The notes: a model not told the origin generated them from the sequence alone. A stretch of 64,000 bases of DNA from Rhinopithecus roxellana (GCF_007565055.1 NC_044564.1:78450563-78514562), one strand, 5' to 3'. Numbered from the stretch's first letter, positions 12,385 to 23,680 are shown. Numbers and translations are program-made.

Positions 12385-12460
12385 ATTTTTTTTCTTGCTC
12401 CACCACTTACTAGATGTGTGAGTATATGCTAAATAACTAATTAATTCTTACCCTATGTGA
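12385..12460 (+). mobile_element. MIR core fragment
   Basis: Contains ccaccacttactagatgtgtg, the MIR core motif, followed by a decayed copy of the downstream block. Short and diverged. Confidence 0.6.
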
Positions 12461-12830
12461 TAGTTAAGTTTTTACAGGTCAGCTTATCTGGGCCACCAGA
12501 TGCCCAAATATTTGGTGCAACATTATTTGGGGTTATGCTCACGCGACTGTTTCTGGATGAGATTAACATTTGAATTGGTAGCAAGAGTAAAGCAGAATCA
12601 TCTAATCAACTGAAGACCTGAATAAAACAACAGGGTTGAGTAAGATGAAACTTCTTCTGCCTGACTGCTTTAGTTGAAACAATGGCCTTTTCCTGCTTTC
12701 AGTCTCAGACTAACACCATGGGTTCTCCTGGTTCTCAGACCTTCAGATTTGGACTGGAACTTGCACCATTGGTTCTTCTAGGTCTCCAGCTGGGGTTCCC
12801 CCTCAGAAACAGATAGTGCAAAGCAGGCCC
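12458..12830 (+). mobile_element. Ancient interspersed repeat, family not assigned
   Basis: Resembles a common human repeat whose copies open with a gtgatagttaa...tcagcttatctgggcc type sequence, continue with atgagattaacatttgaattgg and aagacctgaataaaacaa, and then carry repeated ggttctcctggttctcagacc motifs. I recognise the pattern but cannot name the family reliably. Confidence 0.5.
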
Positions 12831-13489
12831 ACTAATAAGTCTCATGGGGCATAATTCATCCTAAAGGAAGAGAGTCAAGAGACACAAGGACAATAGGACA
12901 GAAACACAGTTGAAAGGCAATTTTGAATAAAGCACAGTATCTGTCTCTAAAGTTATCCTCCAGGCCCAGCCAAGCCCTATCAGCTCAGCCCTGGATCTTA
13001 GAAAAAGTATCAATGATGTGTAAAAAAGTGAAAGAGCCCCTTCTGGCTAAGATGCCATTATAAGTTTGCAATCTAAGCCTCCTTTCCCCACCATATGTTG
13101 TTCCCAACAAATAGCACTGACAAATCACATTTTTAAAAAGAAAATCCAAAATACATAGTCATATCTTTGTTGAGGAGAAAATAAACTAGAGCACAAGCAG
13201 TAAGTGGGGCTGAAACTACAGATCATCTGGCCTTGGAGTCTGCAGTCTCAGAGAAAACCCCCACTCCTTTATGCTCCACAAGGGACCTGAGCTGGTCTCT
13301 CTTGAAATCAACAGCTATGGTAGGACTCCCTTGCAATGGCAAGAGGCTTTAAAAAGCCATACAGCGCTGAGTTGGGCTATGTTCTATATAACATAGCTTC
13401 ATAACCAAGAAGGATAAGGGAAGCTGAGGCAAATACAACCTCCTAGTCATGATTCAGGCCAACCCACCTCGTGGGTCAGCAATTATGTG
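12831..13489. other. Unassigned non-coding stretch
   Basis: No open frame of note and no repeat that I can name with confidence. It directly precedes the ancient LTR copy at 13490. Confidence 0.45.
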
Positions 13490-14030
13490 AAGAGTTAACG
13501 TAGCAGATTTGAGGCTGCCAACTTAGAAGGACCTACTTCCAAGGTTGGCCCTGGGCTGGTATCTGGGAATTTGGCACTCAGATCATGCCCTAATAACAAG
13601 GGCAGCTAACCGTACCTGGACTGTTTGTCCAAACAATGTGATTTGTGGTTAATGTCTGTTTCCCTTCTGGGAGTCTGGAATTTGGGTATGTGCTAACCAG
13701 AAGGTGCCTTCATGATCAGCCTTCCTAAAAATGTTTTGAACTCTGATCCTCTAGCAGGTTCCCCTGGGCAGAAATATTATACAAATATTTCTAATTTTTG
13801 CTGCTGAAAAAAAAAAACACTCATTTGGTGTGTTTCCTCATTGGAAGAACAGCATATAAGGAAGTCTGCATGCATTTCTCCAGAATCCACCTATGTCTTT
13901 TTCCCATGGTGATCCTGTTATATTTTCACTATAATAAACCTTAGTCATGAGTCCCAACTATATGCTGAGTTGCATAAGTGCCACTGAAGAACTTCCGAAT
14001 GTGTGTGACCTTGAGGGTCTTTAAAACTGT
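13490..14030 (+). mobile_element. Ancient LTR, copy A (family unassigned, ERVL-like)
   Basis: Shares a long collinear match of roughly 70% by eye with 15695-17170. Both contain gaggct, a ttggcactca block, aatttggcactcag or its variant, cctgggcagaaatatt, a TATA-like element before a gtctgcatg or gtctgtgcatg block, and a ccttagtcatgag block. AATAAA lies at 13933-13938 just before the last block, as expected of an LTR R/U5 region. I cannot name the family. Confidence 0.65.
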
Positions 14031-15694
14031 AGCAGCTATGGGATTTATTAGAACAACTCCAGCTCAAATATGACTACAGTGTGGTTTTGGAGAAAAGGGC
14101 GGAAAATGATGGAATCTTGGTGCTTGGGTGATTATGCCATTACCCATGGGACAAAACTGCAGCTGAGCTGCTATTTTTTGTGAGAGGTAAAAGGAATTTG
14201 AAAATGACAGATTCAACCCCAGGAGAGTTGGCTCATTGGAGCCACTGGCTTGTTTTGGCCATGCTAACTAAAATGAAGAAAATAGAAAAGTCCCCAAGGT
14301 GACTTTGTTTTCTGTGCTCTTTTCCAAGGCAAAGTAAAAACAGCCCAAGTAGTCCCTAAGATGGGCTCTGAATGGGTTAAAGACAATAAAATTAACTGAT
14401 TAGTCGCTCTCTCCTCCAAGAAAAAAAAAAAAAAGCAGAGAATCACTGAAGCCCTTTCTGAAGCCTAAACTGCAGCACCCCCTACATCTTGTATTCTAGC
14501 TGGAATCTCCTAGTTGCTGTGATTTTTATCCTATAAATGCTGAATTCAAAAAGCTTGGAGTAAAACTTGCCATTAAAACAAAAAGGATTTTTTAATGGCC
14601 TTGTATTTGGCGGCTATTTCATCTATGTATGACAAAAATCGTCTTAAAAAATATCTTATGCCTATAATTTCATAAAACTTATAGAGAGATTATCCCGATC
14701 AGGGAAAGCTGCAAAGAAAAAATATTAGTGGTACACAATTCCCTTGCTTTTTGCCATGCATGGGTAGGTAAATTGAAATTTAAACACTTTGAGTATCGGA
14801 AACACAACAAATCTCCATAACTGATGATTTTTGCTATGGTTTTGCCCATTGGAGCCTCTGAAAAAGGCAAGAAAAAATGAAAACAAAGGCAATCTCCAGA
14901 TGGAAATATACTTTTGTAGTTTTGAAAAGCTGTTTTAGTTTGCTAATGAGCTGTTGTTGAAATGAAATGGCTGATTTTCCATCCTAATCTGCATAGTTTA
15001 GAGTGGGTCAATTTGGACTCAAATCAGGTTTTTAAAAAAAGGATCCTTGTTGCTTGGACTTTGTATGTGGATGTCTGGCCCTGCAGTGTCTTAGGTTTCC
15101 TACTACAGAAGAAAAGTTACTGGCATTTTGGGAATCATGAATTCAAGACTCTACTTGTCTGGTTCCAACTCTAAGGTGAAACCTGAGACTATACGCTATG
15201 TATGGAATGTTTCAGCTTTAGCACTCACTGTGTCAAACTGAAATCAGATGAGATCTCTCTGCTCAATGAGCAGGATTTAGATTCTGGGATGGTTGCAGAT
15301 TTACAACACCCTTCAGTGGGGCTACAAACTGTAAAAACATCGTGTATGCTAGATGGTCTGTATGGGTTACATACAGATGCCCATGGAAAAGGGTTTATTC
15401 TCTTATGAAAATATCTTAAATTGAGCTGCTAGCTGGCTCTATACTACTGGTACTAATTGCACTCATAACTTGTGGTTCCTGCCAAAAGCTGTAAGTTGAG
15501 GGAGGACACATCTCTTGAGGAAGCCACCAGGCTTTCTAATATAAATATTTATGGTTAACAGGATTATGGTTAACTAGCTGAATTCAGAACCCCTGGAGGA
15601 CATGACTGAAGCTAATTCTGCAGGTTGGTCCCTGAACCATAGAGTCCTAATAATAATAATTTTGCTGTAAAAATGCTCTGGATAAGGGTAAAGA
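14031..15694. other. Stretch between two LTR copies; possible decayed proviral interior or single-copy DNA
   Basis: The segment lies between two same-strand copies of one LTR, so a badly decayed provirus interior is possible. I find no reading frame with retroviral motifs. The part at about 14470-15000 is rich in AT homeobox-like words and has no repeat character. It could equally be unique DNA between two independent insertions. Confidence 0.35.
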
Positions 15695-16390
15695 GAAAAA
15701 AAGCTAATATGGCAGACCTGAGGCTATTATCTTTAGAAGGGCCTGCTGGCAAGATTGGTCTTCAGCTGGCATCTGTGACTTGGCACTCAAACAATTCCCT
15801 GACTAATAAGGGAGGCTCACTGTGCCTAGACTATTTATACAAACAGCATAATTTATAGTGAACACCCGCTTTCCCTGAGAGTTTGCATTTTTTGTACATT
15901 CTAAGGCAGAGGGTGCCTATGTGATCAGCTCACAGTAAAACCCTTTGATGCTATAGATTAAATAGTGGTCCCTAAAATTCATGTCCAAGTTCCAACCCCC
16001 AGAACCTGTAAATGTGATTTATTTGGAAAAATGATATCTGCAAATGTAAGTATCTTGAGATGAGATCACCCTGGATTTAAGGTGGGCCCTAAATCTAATG
16101 ACGGGTATTACTATAAGAGATAGGCAGATATTTGAAACAAAGAGAACATTATAAAGACCTTGTGAAGATGGAGGCAGTGAATGGAATGACATGTCAACAA
16201 GCCAATGAAAACTGAAGATTCCTGGCAGCCACCAGAAGCTAGGAGAGAGGCAAAGAATGGCTTCCCCCTCAAATTTTCCACAAGTAATCAACCTCTCAGT
16301 GCCTTAAATTCAGACTTCTGGTCTCTGGAACTGTGAGAGAATAGATTTCTGTTGTTTTATGCCATCAAGTTTGTGGTTGTTATAGCAGCC

Positions 16391-16817
16391 TGATATAGTT
16401 TGGCTGTGTGTCCCCACCCAATCTTATCTCAAACTGTAATTCCCACATGTTGAGAGAAAGATCTGATCTGCTGGGAGGTGAGGTAACTGGATCATGGGGG
16501 TGGTTCCCCCATGCTGTTCTCATGATAGTGAGTGAGCTCTCATGAGATCTGGTTGTTTGATAAGTACCTGGCATTTCCCCTGCATCCTCTCTCTCTTTCT
16601 CTCTCTCTCTTTCTCTCTCTTTCTTGCTCTCGCTCTCTCTCTCCCCCCTGCTGCCTTGTGAAGAAGGTGCTTGCTTCTCCTTTGCCTTCCACCATGATTG
16701 TAAGTTTCCTGAGACCTCCATAGCCATGCGAAACTGTGAGTCAATTAAACCTTTTTTATTTATAAATTATCAGTTTCAGATAGTATCTATATAGCAGTGT
16801 GAAAACGGACTAATACA
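16391..16817 (+). mobile_element. THE1/MST-type solo LTR with expanded CT tract
   Basis: TG...CA LTR opening tgatatagtttggctgtg and ending cggactaataca. It is flanked by a perfect 5-bp direct repeat, CAGCC, at 16386-16390 and 16818-16822, inside the terminal cagccctagg of the MLT1 LTR. Its middle is enlarged by a CT-rich microsatellite at about 16584-16646, making it about 65 bp longer than the other copies in the window. Confidence 0.92.
16584..16646 (+). repeat. (CT)n / (TTTC)n microsatellite
   Basis: Imperfect run of CT and CTTT units, with one TTGCTCTCG interruption, at the position where other MaLR LTR copies have a short ttctc-ctcc segment. Likely grown from that pyrimidine-rich site. 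Confidence 0.9.
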
Positions 16818-17249
16818 CAGCCCTAGGAATCTCATACAAACACTGACTCTCTAAAGGACTTCCCTGGGCAGAAATATTGCCCACATCTTTCTGCATTTTT
16901 TTACCGCTGGAGAAAGAAACATGCTATGTGTGTCTCCTCGTGGAGTAAGAGGGTATAAAAAGGTCTGTGCATGAATTGCTCCAGACTTTTCCTGTTTCTT
17001 TGGCCCTTGCTCATCCTGTCGTGTATCCTCTGGCAGTAATATACCTTAGCCATGAGTACAACTATATGCTGAGTCCCAAGAGGCTTTCTAAAAAAAATCA
17101 CCAAATGTGTGGGTGGGTTTTGAGGACCCCCCAGAAAGACTGCATTTGTAACATCCTTGGTATCACAATAGAACGTGAGCTCTAAGTCATCAATATGAGC
17201 CCTGATGGTGAACAGGAGACCCAAGCTACCCAATGAAGAAAACCATAAA

Positions 17250-18340
17250 AATCTCTATTCAGGGTGGGGCTAGTACAGAGAAAAATAAAAAATACTAACT
17301 CAAGTTAAGCCTGTACATAAAGTTCCAAAATGCATGAGAAAGTCAATGCTAAGACAGAGAAGCTAGAAAATCAACAATAGGCTATTAACTCCTTCCCAGC
17401 CCCCAAAATGACAGTAATAGAGTGATTATAAAATAATGCTAACATAATATTTTACATTCCTGAAGATATAAAGGAAAGAATAAATTAATTAAGAACAAGA
17501 TATTATGAAACAGAAACAGGCAGAAATGAAACAAATGTATATATAAAAAAGAACCAATCAAAAATGCCAAAGGAAACAAGGTTACTGAAATTAAAAATTC
17601 AGATAAAATAAATGTCAAAGACAATTATGGTGAATTGCAAAACGGGACACAAAGGAAATCAACTCAAATGCTGCACAGTAAAATAAAGATATCAAAAATA
17701 TGAGTAAGCAGACATGTGGCATCAATTAAGAGGATCCAACATTTATCTAAATAATCAAATGAGAGCTCAGGAAGAATAAAGGAAATGGCAGAGGAATCAC
17801 ATTGGAAGATTAAAAGTCTGAGAGCTGCATGAATAAATCTACATTAATACATCTAGTGACAATAGAAAACATGAAGGAGAAATTAAGAAAATCTTTAAAC
17901 ACTACTGGAAAAAAAAAGTGATCCACAAAGTAATGACAACTGGCCTGAAAGTAGAAGTCTAATCAGTAGCAATAAAAGACTAGGGTATACAATAGAAGAT
18001 TAATATATACAAAGACTGAGGTATTTTCCACATAGTTTCTTGCATTAAAACTACTAAAGAAAGTACTTTGATGAAAAGACAAGGGAGCCCAGAGGGAAGA
18101 AGAGAGATGAAAGAAATATGGTGTGCACACGAATTAATAAAGTAAGTTCTTAAAATTAGTTTTAACTATTAAAAATAAATTTTGTGTTAAAATAAAGTGA
18201 CACTAAAACTCTAGAAAATAAGAAGGAAGAAGTGAGGATTATTCAATAGCTACATGAAGTATGCTAAAGTTCTTATTAAGGAACAGAAAAGCAACATTGA
18301 ATGATTTTATATTTTGTTTAAAATCTTTATAATTAAGTAG
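17250..18340 (+). mobile_element. Old L1 (ORF1 region), plus strand
   Basis: AT-rich, diverged sequence whose 17640-18340 part follows the order of old L1 or HAL1 ORF1: an agaggatccaacatttatc block, aggagaaattaagaaaatc, then atgacaactggcctgaaag and gcaataaaagac, ending in the aagtactttgatg...agaagagagatg region. No continuous frame survives. It likely belongs with the ORF2 pieces at 18801-19860 and 20660-20989. Confidence 0.55.
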
Positions 18341-18399
18341 GTGTGTTAAATATTTCAGAAAAATATACCATAAAATGTATTTTACAAATAATATAAATG

Positions 18400-18590
18400 T
18401 ATATTTAATGCATATACATGAATTAATATATTTTAATTCATTTAATATATATTTATGTTTAATATATTTTTATATATTTAATATATTTTATGTTTAATAT
18501 ATTTTAATATATTTGTGTTTAATATATTTTCAATACATATATATGTATTTTGTGTTTAATATCTATTAAATATATAATAAAACCTGTAGC
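18400..18590. repeat. AT-rich tandem-like array
   Basis: Nearly pure A/T with repeated copies of tgtttaatatatttt at irregular spacing of about 25-35 bp (around 18457, 18491, 18516, 18553). Low-complexity sequence inside the old L1. Confidence 0.8.
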
Positions 18591-18678
18591 TTCTAACCCA
18601 GCAAAGGAAATCAAAAAAAAATAAAATAATGAAAATATTATTGATATAAACAAGGCATAAAAGTAAAATAAAATTATT

Positions 18679-18800
18679 AAAAGCCAGACACAGTGGCTTG
18701 TGCCTGCAATCCCAGCTACTCGGGAGACTGAGGCTACACTGGAGGCTAGGAGTTAAAGACCAGCCTGGGCAACATAGTGGGACCCTGTCTCTAAAAAACA
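18679..18800 (+). mobile_element. Free left Alu monomer-like fragment
   Basis: Alu left-arm sequence: gccagacacagtggcttgtg at the start, cagcctgggcaacatagtgg and ctgtctctaaaaaaca at the end. It is about 120 bp with no right arm. Looks like FLAM or another very old Alu monomer. Confidence 0.8.
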
Positions 18801-19860
18801 ATAATATTCAATTAAAATATTGATTTAAAAGACTATAAGAAGACAGTAGAAACAACTCCAAATATATCAGTAATATCATAAACAGATGAAAACAAGTTAA
18901 AATAACCAGTTAAAAACAAATATCCTTGAATTTTATTTTTTAAGGAAAATGAGATGGGAAATGGTATTAGATAAAATGGAGTTTAAAGATAAGATTATTA
19001 ATATATATCAAACAAGACATTACATAATAATAAAACTTTACCATGAAGATGAAAATTATGACATAATGTACCCAATAGTATATTGCTAAATACAGCACAA
19101 TAAATAACAAAATTGCAAGAAAAATTGGCAATGTGGGTTATAATGTATCCACTATAGAAACTTAATATAATATGTAGAACTGATACAGCATATAGAACAT
19201 TTCTTAAATGTAATTAAAAAGCTTCTTCTAAGAATGATACATAGAATTCCTCACCCAATAATTAATAATAACACATTCATTTTCAGCACACATAAAAATT
19301 TACTGTGTACCCATTTACAAAGAAATTCTCAATAAATCTTAAGGAGGCAATATCTTACTACATTCTTTCACCACAATACAATTTTTAAAGTTATTATTTT
19401 TTAAAATAACTGATGTATTTTGGGAAATTTAAAAAGAACACATATAAACAACTTATAGGTTTAAAGGGTGTGATTCTCAAACATTTAAAATAAAATTATC
19501 ATGAAAGAACCATGTATCAAGATTTATAAACTTTGGCTAAAGTAGTAGTTAGAGGTAAATTTATAGCCTTAAATTAACTGTCTGCAAAAGGAGTGATTAA
19601 AATTAAATTAATGAAACATTAAAGTCAACAATCTAGAAAACGAACAACAGATAAAGCCAAATAAAGTACTACTTGAAAATACTAATAAAATAGACAAACT
19701 AATAGTAAGACTGATCACCAAAATAAGCAGAAACCAAACAGAAACCCGTATAGGTAGAATAAATCAATAATATTAGGACCAAAAGGGAACATAACTAAAA
19801 ATATAGATTTCTTAAAGCATTCAATAAATACTGCAAACAATTTTATCATGAATGGCGCAG
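18801..19860 (+). mobile_element. Old L1 ORF2 remnant (endonuclease and linker region)
   Basis: Collinear but strongly diverged match to L1 ORF2. Late blocks include ggctaaagtagtagttagagg then aatttatagcctta, and aatagacaaactaatagtaag then actgatcacc. These correspond to the region after the endonuclease domain. All frames are broken by many stops. Confidence 0.6.
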
Positions 19861-20659
19861 GTCAGAGATAACCAGGTCCCCACATATTTGTGTCTTTCCA
19901 CAATGTCAGATTTCTATTAATGCTGTCTCAATCATAAAAGCCATGAGCTACATGGAGTTCCCAAGGAGGCCATTCTTCTTAGTAAACGTTCTGTTCATTC
20001 AGTAGTTAGAGCCATGGGCACACAGGCTCAAGCCACTCAACTAATCAGTCAACATGGCAAACCATATATATTAGTTACCTATCTATCAGTTATCTATTGC
20101 TGCAATAATGCTGCATAACAAACAACCACAAAATCCAATATATGTATTTAATCAATATATAAATGTTATAGATTAAACATTCTACAACAGACAAAGTAAC
20201 ATTTAACATTAAGAGAAAGAGGATAGGAAAAAAGGGTTAATGAACCATCCCAGGGAGACGGATGTGAACAACAACAACAACAAAGAAAACTGTCCTGGTC
20301 TGGCTCAAGTTGTCTGTTCTCCTTGCAAGGAAGAGCGTTTGGTGTGGGCACGGCCTTCATAGGCAGATGCTGGGTGCTTATCACGAGTGACAGCCTGTTA
20401 AGACAGTCATTTCAAGCTGTTGTAGTCCTGCTCTTTTCATGGCCAGAGTCCTCTGGGGTGAGGATTAATAGTGGAAGAGTGTGCTTGGTTATGTTCTTAT
20501 CTGGTTGGAGGCAGTCTTTATTCATCACACAAAACATCTGTTCCCTGTTGGCAAAGTGCCTTATGAAATGTAAGACAGAGTCTTTTTCTAAAATGGGGTC
20601 ACTTACATCAAGGGTGCTCTATACAAACTTTATGTCAATAAATTCTCTCAACAGTATAT
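19861..20659. other. Inserted unassigned segment with one copy of a 54-bp repeat
   Basis: Interrupts the old L1. It contains 20084-20137, which recurs at 22052-22105 with 3 differences, and a (CAA)n run at about 20268-20283. The plus frame 20323-20661 (112 codons) has no recognised domain. Confidence 0.4.
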
Positions 20660-20989
20660 AAATTATAAAAATTGACACTGGAAGAAGCTGAAAAGCCAAA
20701 AAAAACAGTAGCCATTAAAAGGACAGAATCAAGAGTCAAAAAATCACCTCCCCTTCTCAAATAATAAGCTCAAATTGCTTTGCAGATGAATATGACAAAA
20801 CTTTTATGTTACAGATTATCCCTATTTAATGCAAGCTGTTTCAGAAAATAGTAAAAACCGTACATTTCTCAAACTATTTTTATTAGACTAAACAACTTGA
20901 TACAAAAACCAGACAAGAATAGGACAAGTATTGACAAAGCTTACTTATAAAAATAGATGCAAAAAGCTAAAATATTAGTAAAGTAATTC
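20660..20989 (+). mobile_element. Old L1 ORF2 remnant (start of reverse transcriptase region)
   Basis: Blocks such as gatacaaaaaccagacaaga, aaaatagatgcaaaaagc and taaaatattagtaaag fit the L1 ORF2 stretch just before the RT core, in plus orientation. It is cut at 20990 by the MLT1 LTR. Confidence 0.6.
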
Positions 20990-21739
20990 TGTTATGGTTT
21001 GAAATGTGTTCCCCCAAAAGAGACGTGAAGTCCTAACCCCAGTTCCTCAGAATGTGACCTTATTTGGAAATAAGAGTGTTGCAGATGTAATTAGTTAAAA
21101 TGAAGTCATTCTAGAGCAGGGTGGGTCCTTAATCCAATACGATTAGTGTCCTTATATGATCATGAAGACAGAAGGAGAAAACACCCTATGATGATGGAGT
21201 CAGAGGCTGGAGGTAATGTCAAGGATTGACAGCAACACCAGAAACTAAGAGAAAGGAATAGAATAGACTCTCCTCTAAAACCTTCAAGAAAACACAGTGT
21301 TGCTGGGCGCAATGGCATACACCTGTAATGACAGCACTTTGGAAGGCCGGGGCAGAAGGACCACTTGAGCTCAGGAGTTAGACACCAGCCTGGACAACGT
21401 GGTGAAACCCGGTCTCTACCAAAATGAAAAAAATAAATAAAAAGCTGGGCATGGTGGTGTGCACCTGTAGTCCCAGGTACTTGGCAGGTATAGGTGGGAG
21501 GATTGCTTGAGCCCGGGAGCCAGAGGTTGCAGTGAGCTGAGATCATGCCACTGCACTCCAGCCTGGGTGACAGAGCCAGACCCTGCCTCATAAAAAAAGA
21601 AAGAAAAAGAAAACATAGTTTTGCTAACACTTTGATTTCAAACATGTAGCTTCCAAAATGTGAGATGATAACATTCTACTGTTTTAAGCCACCTATTTAT
21701 TTCATGATACTTTGAAGCAGCAGCACTAGGAAACACACA
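20990..21739 (+). mobile_element. MLT1-type LTR split by an AluJ
   Basis: Opens tgttatggtttgaaatgtg and continues with tgaccttatttggaaataag, gcagatgtaattagttaaaa, gggtgggtccttaatccaat and a gttttaagccacc block, ending near ctaggaaacacaca. Its middle is interrupted by the Alu at 21303-21606 and a 17-bp imperfect duplication. Confidence 0.8.
21303..21606 (+). mobile_element. AluJ-like SINE
   Basis: Plus-strand dimeric Alu (gctgggcgcaatggcat ... cactgcactccagcctgggt, then an A-rich tail). It is flanked by 21286-21302 and 21607-21623, which match at 15 of 17 positions: a decayed target-site duplication. Its divergence and features suggest the AluJ class. Confidence 0.88.
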
Positions 21740-22051
21740 AATGGCAAAGTGAAAAATAAATAATTTGGAAACTCAACATGATAAGAATATAGAACGATGT
21801 ATATCATAGGATTCTCTATATTTTTATTTTTGAGGTAGTTCATAATGTTTTTTAAAAACGAGATCCCTAGACAACACAGCAATGAAAGTACAAGGCAGCA
21901 GTGTTTGGGAGACTGAAGCAAATGTTTTCTACTTGGGGTGACTGTAGGAACTCAGAAACAGTAACCTGAGCTATGAGCCAGACCCACAATATGTGGAATG
22001 AGAGAAACAAATGTGGATCTGATTCAAAGGGATTCATAGCACAGGCAGGTA
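21740..22051. other. Unassigned stretch
   Basis: No repeat or frame recognised. It lies between the MLT1 LTR and the second copy of the 54-bp repeat. Confidence 0.4.
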
Positions 22052-22300
22052 TATCAGTTATCTATTGCCGCAATAATGCTGCATAACAAACAACCATAAA
22101 GTCCAGTGGCTTAAAAAAAAATGATTAGCATTTATTTCACTCAATAGCCTGTGGGTTGACTGAATAGTTCTGCTGGTCTTGGCCAGACTTGGCTGATCTT
22201 AGCTGGGCTCACTCAAGCAATCTGCACTCTGTGGTCTGAGGGGACCCCAGAATCACCTCGGCTGAGATGAATTACCTTTGTTCCCCAAGGTCTCTAATCG
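22052..22300 (+). mobile_element. Interspersed repeat with second copy of 54-bp direct repeat
   Basis: Starts with the same 54 bp seen at 20084-20137. It continues with a ggcttaaaaaaaaatg block, gcatttatttcactc, gtgggttgactgaatag and an agctgggctcactc stretch typical of a common old human repeat. I do not assign a family. Confidence 0.45.
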
Positions 22301-23276
22301 TCCAGGAGACTAGTCTGGCCATATTCTCATGGCAAAGGCAGAGGAACAAGAAACAAAAGCATTCAAGTGTTTTTGCAAGCCCCATTGGTCAAAGCAAGAT
22401 ACCCGGCCAAGTCCCTCCCAGAGTCAGAGTGGGAGGAGCCTACAGTGTTACAGGGCAAAGGGCGGAGAGGCCATGAAATGGTGTCATCAATATAATCAAT
22501 CCTAGATAACAGCTTCCATGATATTAATATTAGACAACCAGAACAGCAAAGGAGAAAAACTGCTAGACACAATGTGATAAGTAGAAAAAAAAAATTCTTA
22601 ATTATGACCACCTGGAGATACCCGTGGGAACTTCCTGAAAGGGTAGGGAGAAATATAGAGATAAGATTGTCATAGAATAGGGGGTAGAAGGGTTGCTGGG
22701 CATGGGCAGAATTAGAGAAATTCTCATCTCCATTATTGCAACCCTATTTTTACCCTATCCAGACGACTCTAGTGAGTCACTAGTGATACCAGGGGCCGTT
22801 TTACCGTTGAGTTCCACGAAACTGGTGGTATATGAATATCCCCTCCCACTGTTGGGTCACAGTATTTCCCAAAGGTACACAGGAAAATCAGCATTTGCAG
22901 CTATGACCACTGCCCATGCTTCCAGGCTAAGGCTGATACACATTCTGAGTAAAAAGCTTAAACACAATCATCTAGTCCTTTCATTTCTTCCCCTTTTGGC
23001 CACTACCATGGCTCTTCTGCCAAGTGTCAAAAAACACAGCACACGGAGATAGTATCCTGCAAAACACCCCAGTGAAAAGCTTATCTGGCAGTTCATCTAA
23101 AACAATGTGACAAAGTCATATCAAATTCAGAGTGCCAGGAAGCCTGCTTCCCTAACTGCAAGGGGATATGTGTGACTGTTGTTATTTAATTAATGATAAT
23201 ATTCAAAATAACTCACTCTGTCTCCAGGAAACCCCTGTGAGAAATTTCTCCATCCAAAATGGGCTTCTCTTACAGG
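22301..23276. other. Unassigned stretch with a 119-codon plus frame
   Basis: The plus frame at 22693-23052 has a hydrophobic start and no recognised domain. A following frame (23168-23353) has NNS, NFS and NLT sequons. The frames are in different registers. This could be a decayed retroviral-type gene or chance, and I do not claim a function. Confidence 0.3.
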
Positions 23277-23331
23277 AAGTTATGGATCTGAGAGCAAGAA
23301 AACTAATTTCCTGCTCTCAGATCCATAACTT
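23277..23331. repeat. Perfect 20-bp inverted repeat with 15-nt loop
   Basis: Arm 23277-23296 (AAGTTATGGATCTGAGAGCA) is the exact reverse complement of 23312-23331. The spacer is 23297-23311. Pairing does not extend on either side. Confidence 0.97.
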
Positions 23332-23382
23332 GACCTACTGGAATTCTAGGTGAGAGACACATTGTAATTAAGAAGCAGTATC

Positions 23383-23680
23383 AAGCTGGGCATGGTGGCT
23401 CACACCTGTGATCCCAGCACTTTGGGAGGCCGAGACGGGTGGATCGCGACGTCAGGAAATCTAGACCATCCTGGTCGACATGGTGAAATCCCGTCTCTAC
23501 TTTAAAAAATACAAAAACTAGCTGGGCGTGGTGGTGCGTGCCTGTGGTCCCAGTTATTTGGGAGGCTGAGGCAGGAAAATCGCTTGAACCCAGGAGACGG
23601 AGGTTGCAGTGAGCCGAGATCACGCCACTGCAATCTCTGTTGACAGAACAAGACTCTATCTCAAGAAAGAAAAAAAAAAA
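23383..23680 (+). mobile_element. Alu SINE (S/Y type)
   Basis: Plus-strand full-length Alu with a broken A tail. It is flanked by 23370-23382 (AAGAAGCAGTATC) and 23681-23693 (AAGAAGTGGTATC), which match at 11 of 13 positions. It retains several CpGs. The right-arm block cactgcaatctctgttgac is unusual compared with the usual cactccagcctgggcgac. Confidence 0.9.

Larger units (their letters stand above)
15949..16838 (+). mobile_element. MLT1-type LTR, split at 16390/16818
   Basis: Begins tgctatagattaaat and carries ttatttggaaaaatgatatc, gatgagatcaccctgg, cagccaccagaagctagg, a gagaatagatttctgttgtt polyadenylation-region block, and ends ctaggaatctcataca after the nested LTR. The last ~20 bp (16818-16838) lie beyond the inserted THE1/MST LTR. 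No perfect 5-bp duplication is seen for this element. Confidence 0.8.
15695..17170 (+). mobile_element. Ancient LTR, copy B, split by nested LTRs
   Basis: The left part (15695-15948) and right part (about 16839-17170) together match copy A at 13490-14030. They are separated by an MLT1 LTR, itself holding a THE1/MST LTR. The right part shows TATAAAA at 16954-16960 and the ccttagccatgag block. Removing the inserts restores the order seen in copy A. Confidence 0.65.

Noticed and set aside
16380..16744. Arg/Glu-rich minus frames
   Set aside because: Translation of the CT microsatellite within a MaLR LTR.
21160..21645. 161-codon minus frame
   Set aside because: Most of it is the antisense of the AluJ at 21303-21606. 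The protein has the usual Alu-derived look (GLALSPRLECSGMISAHCNL).
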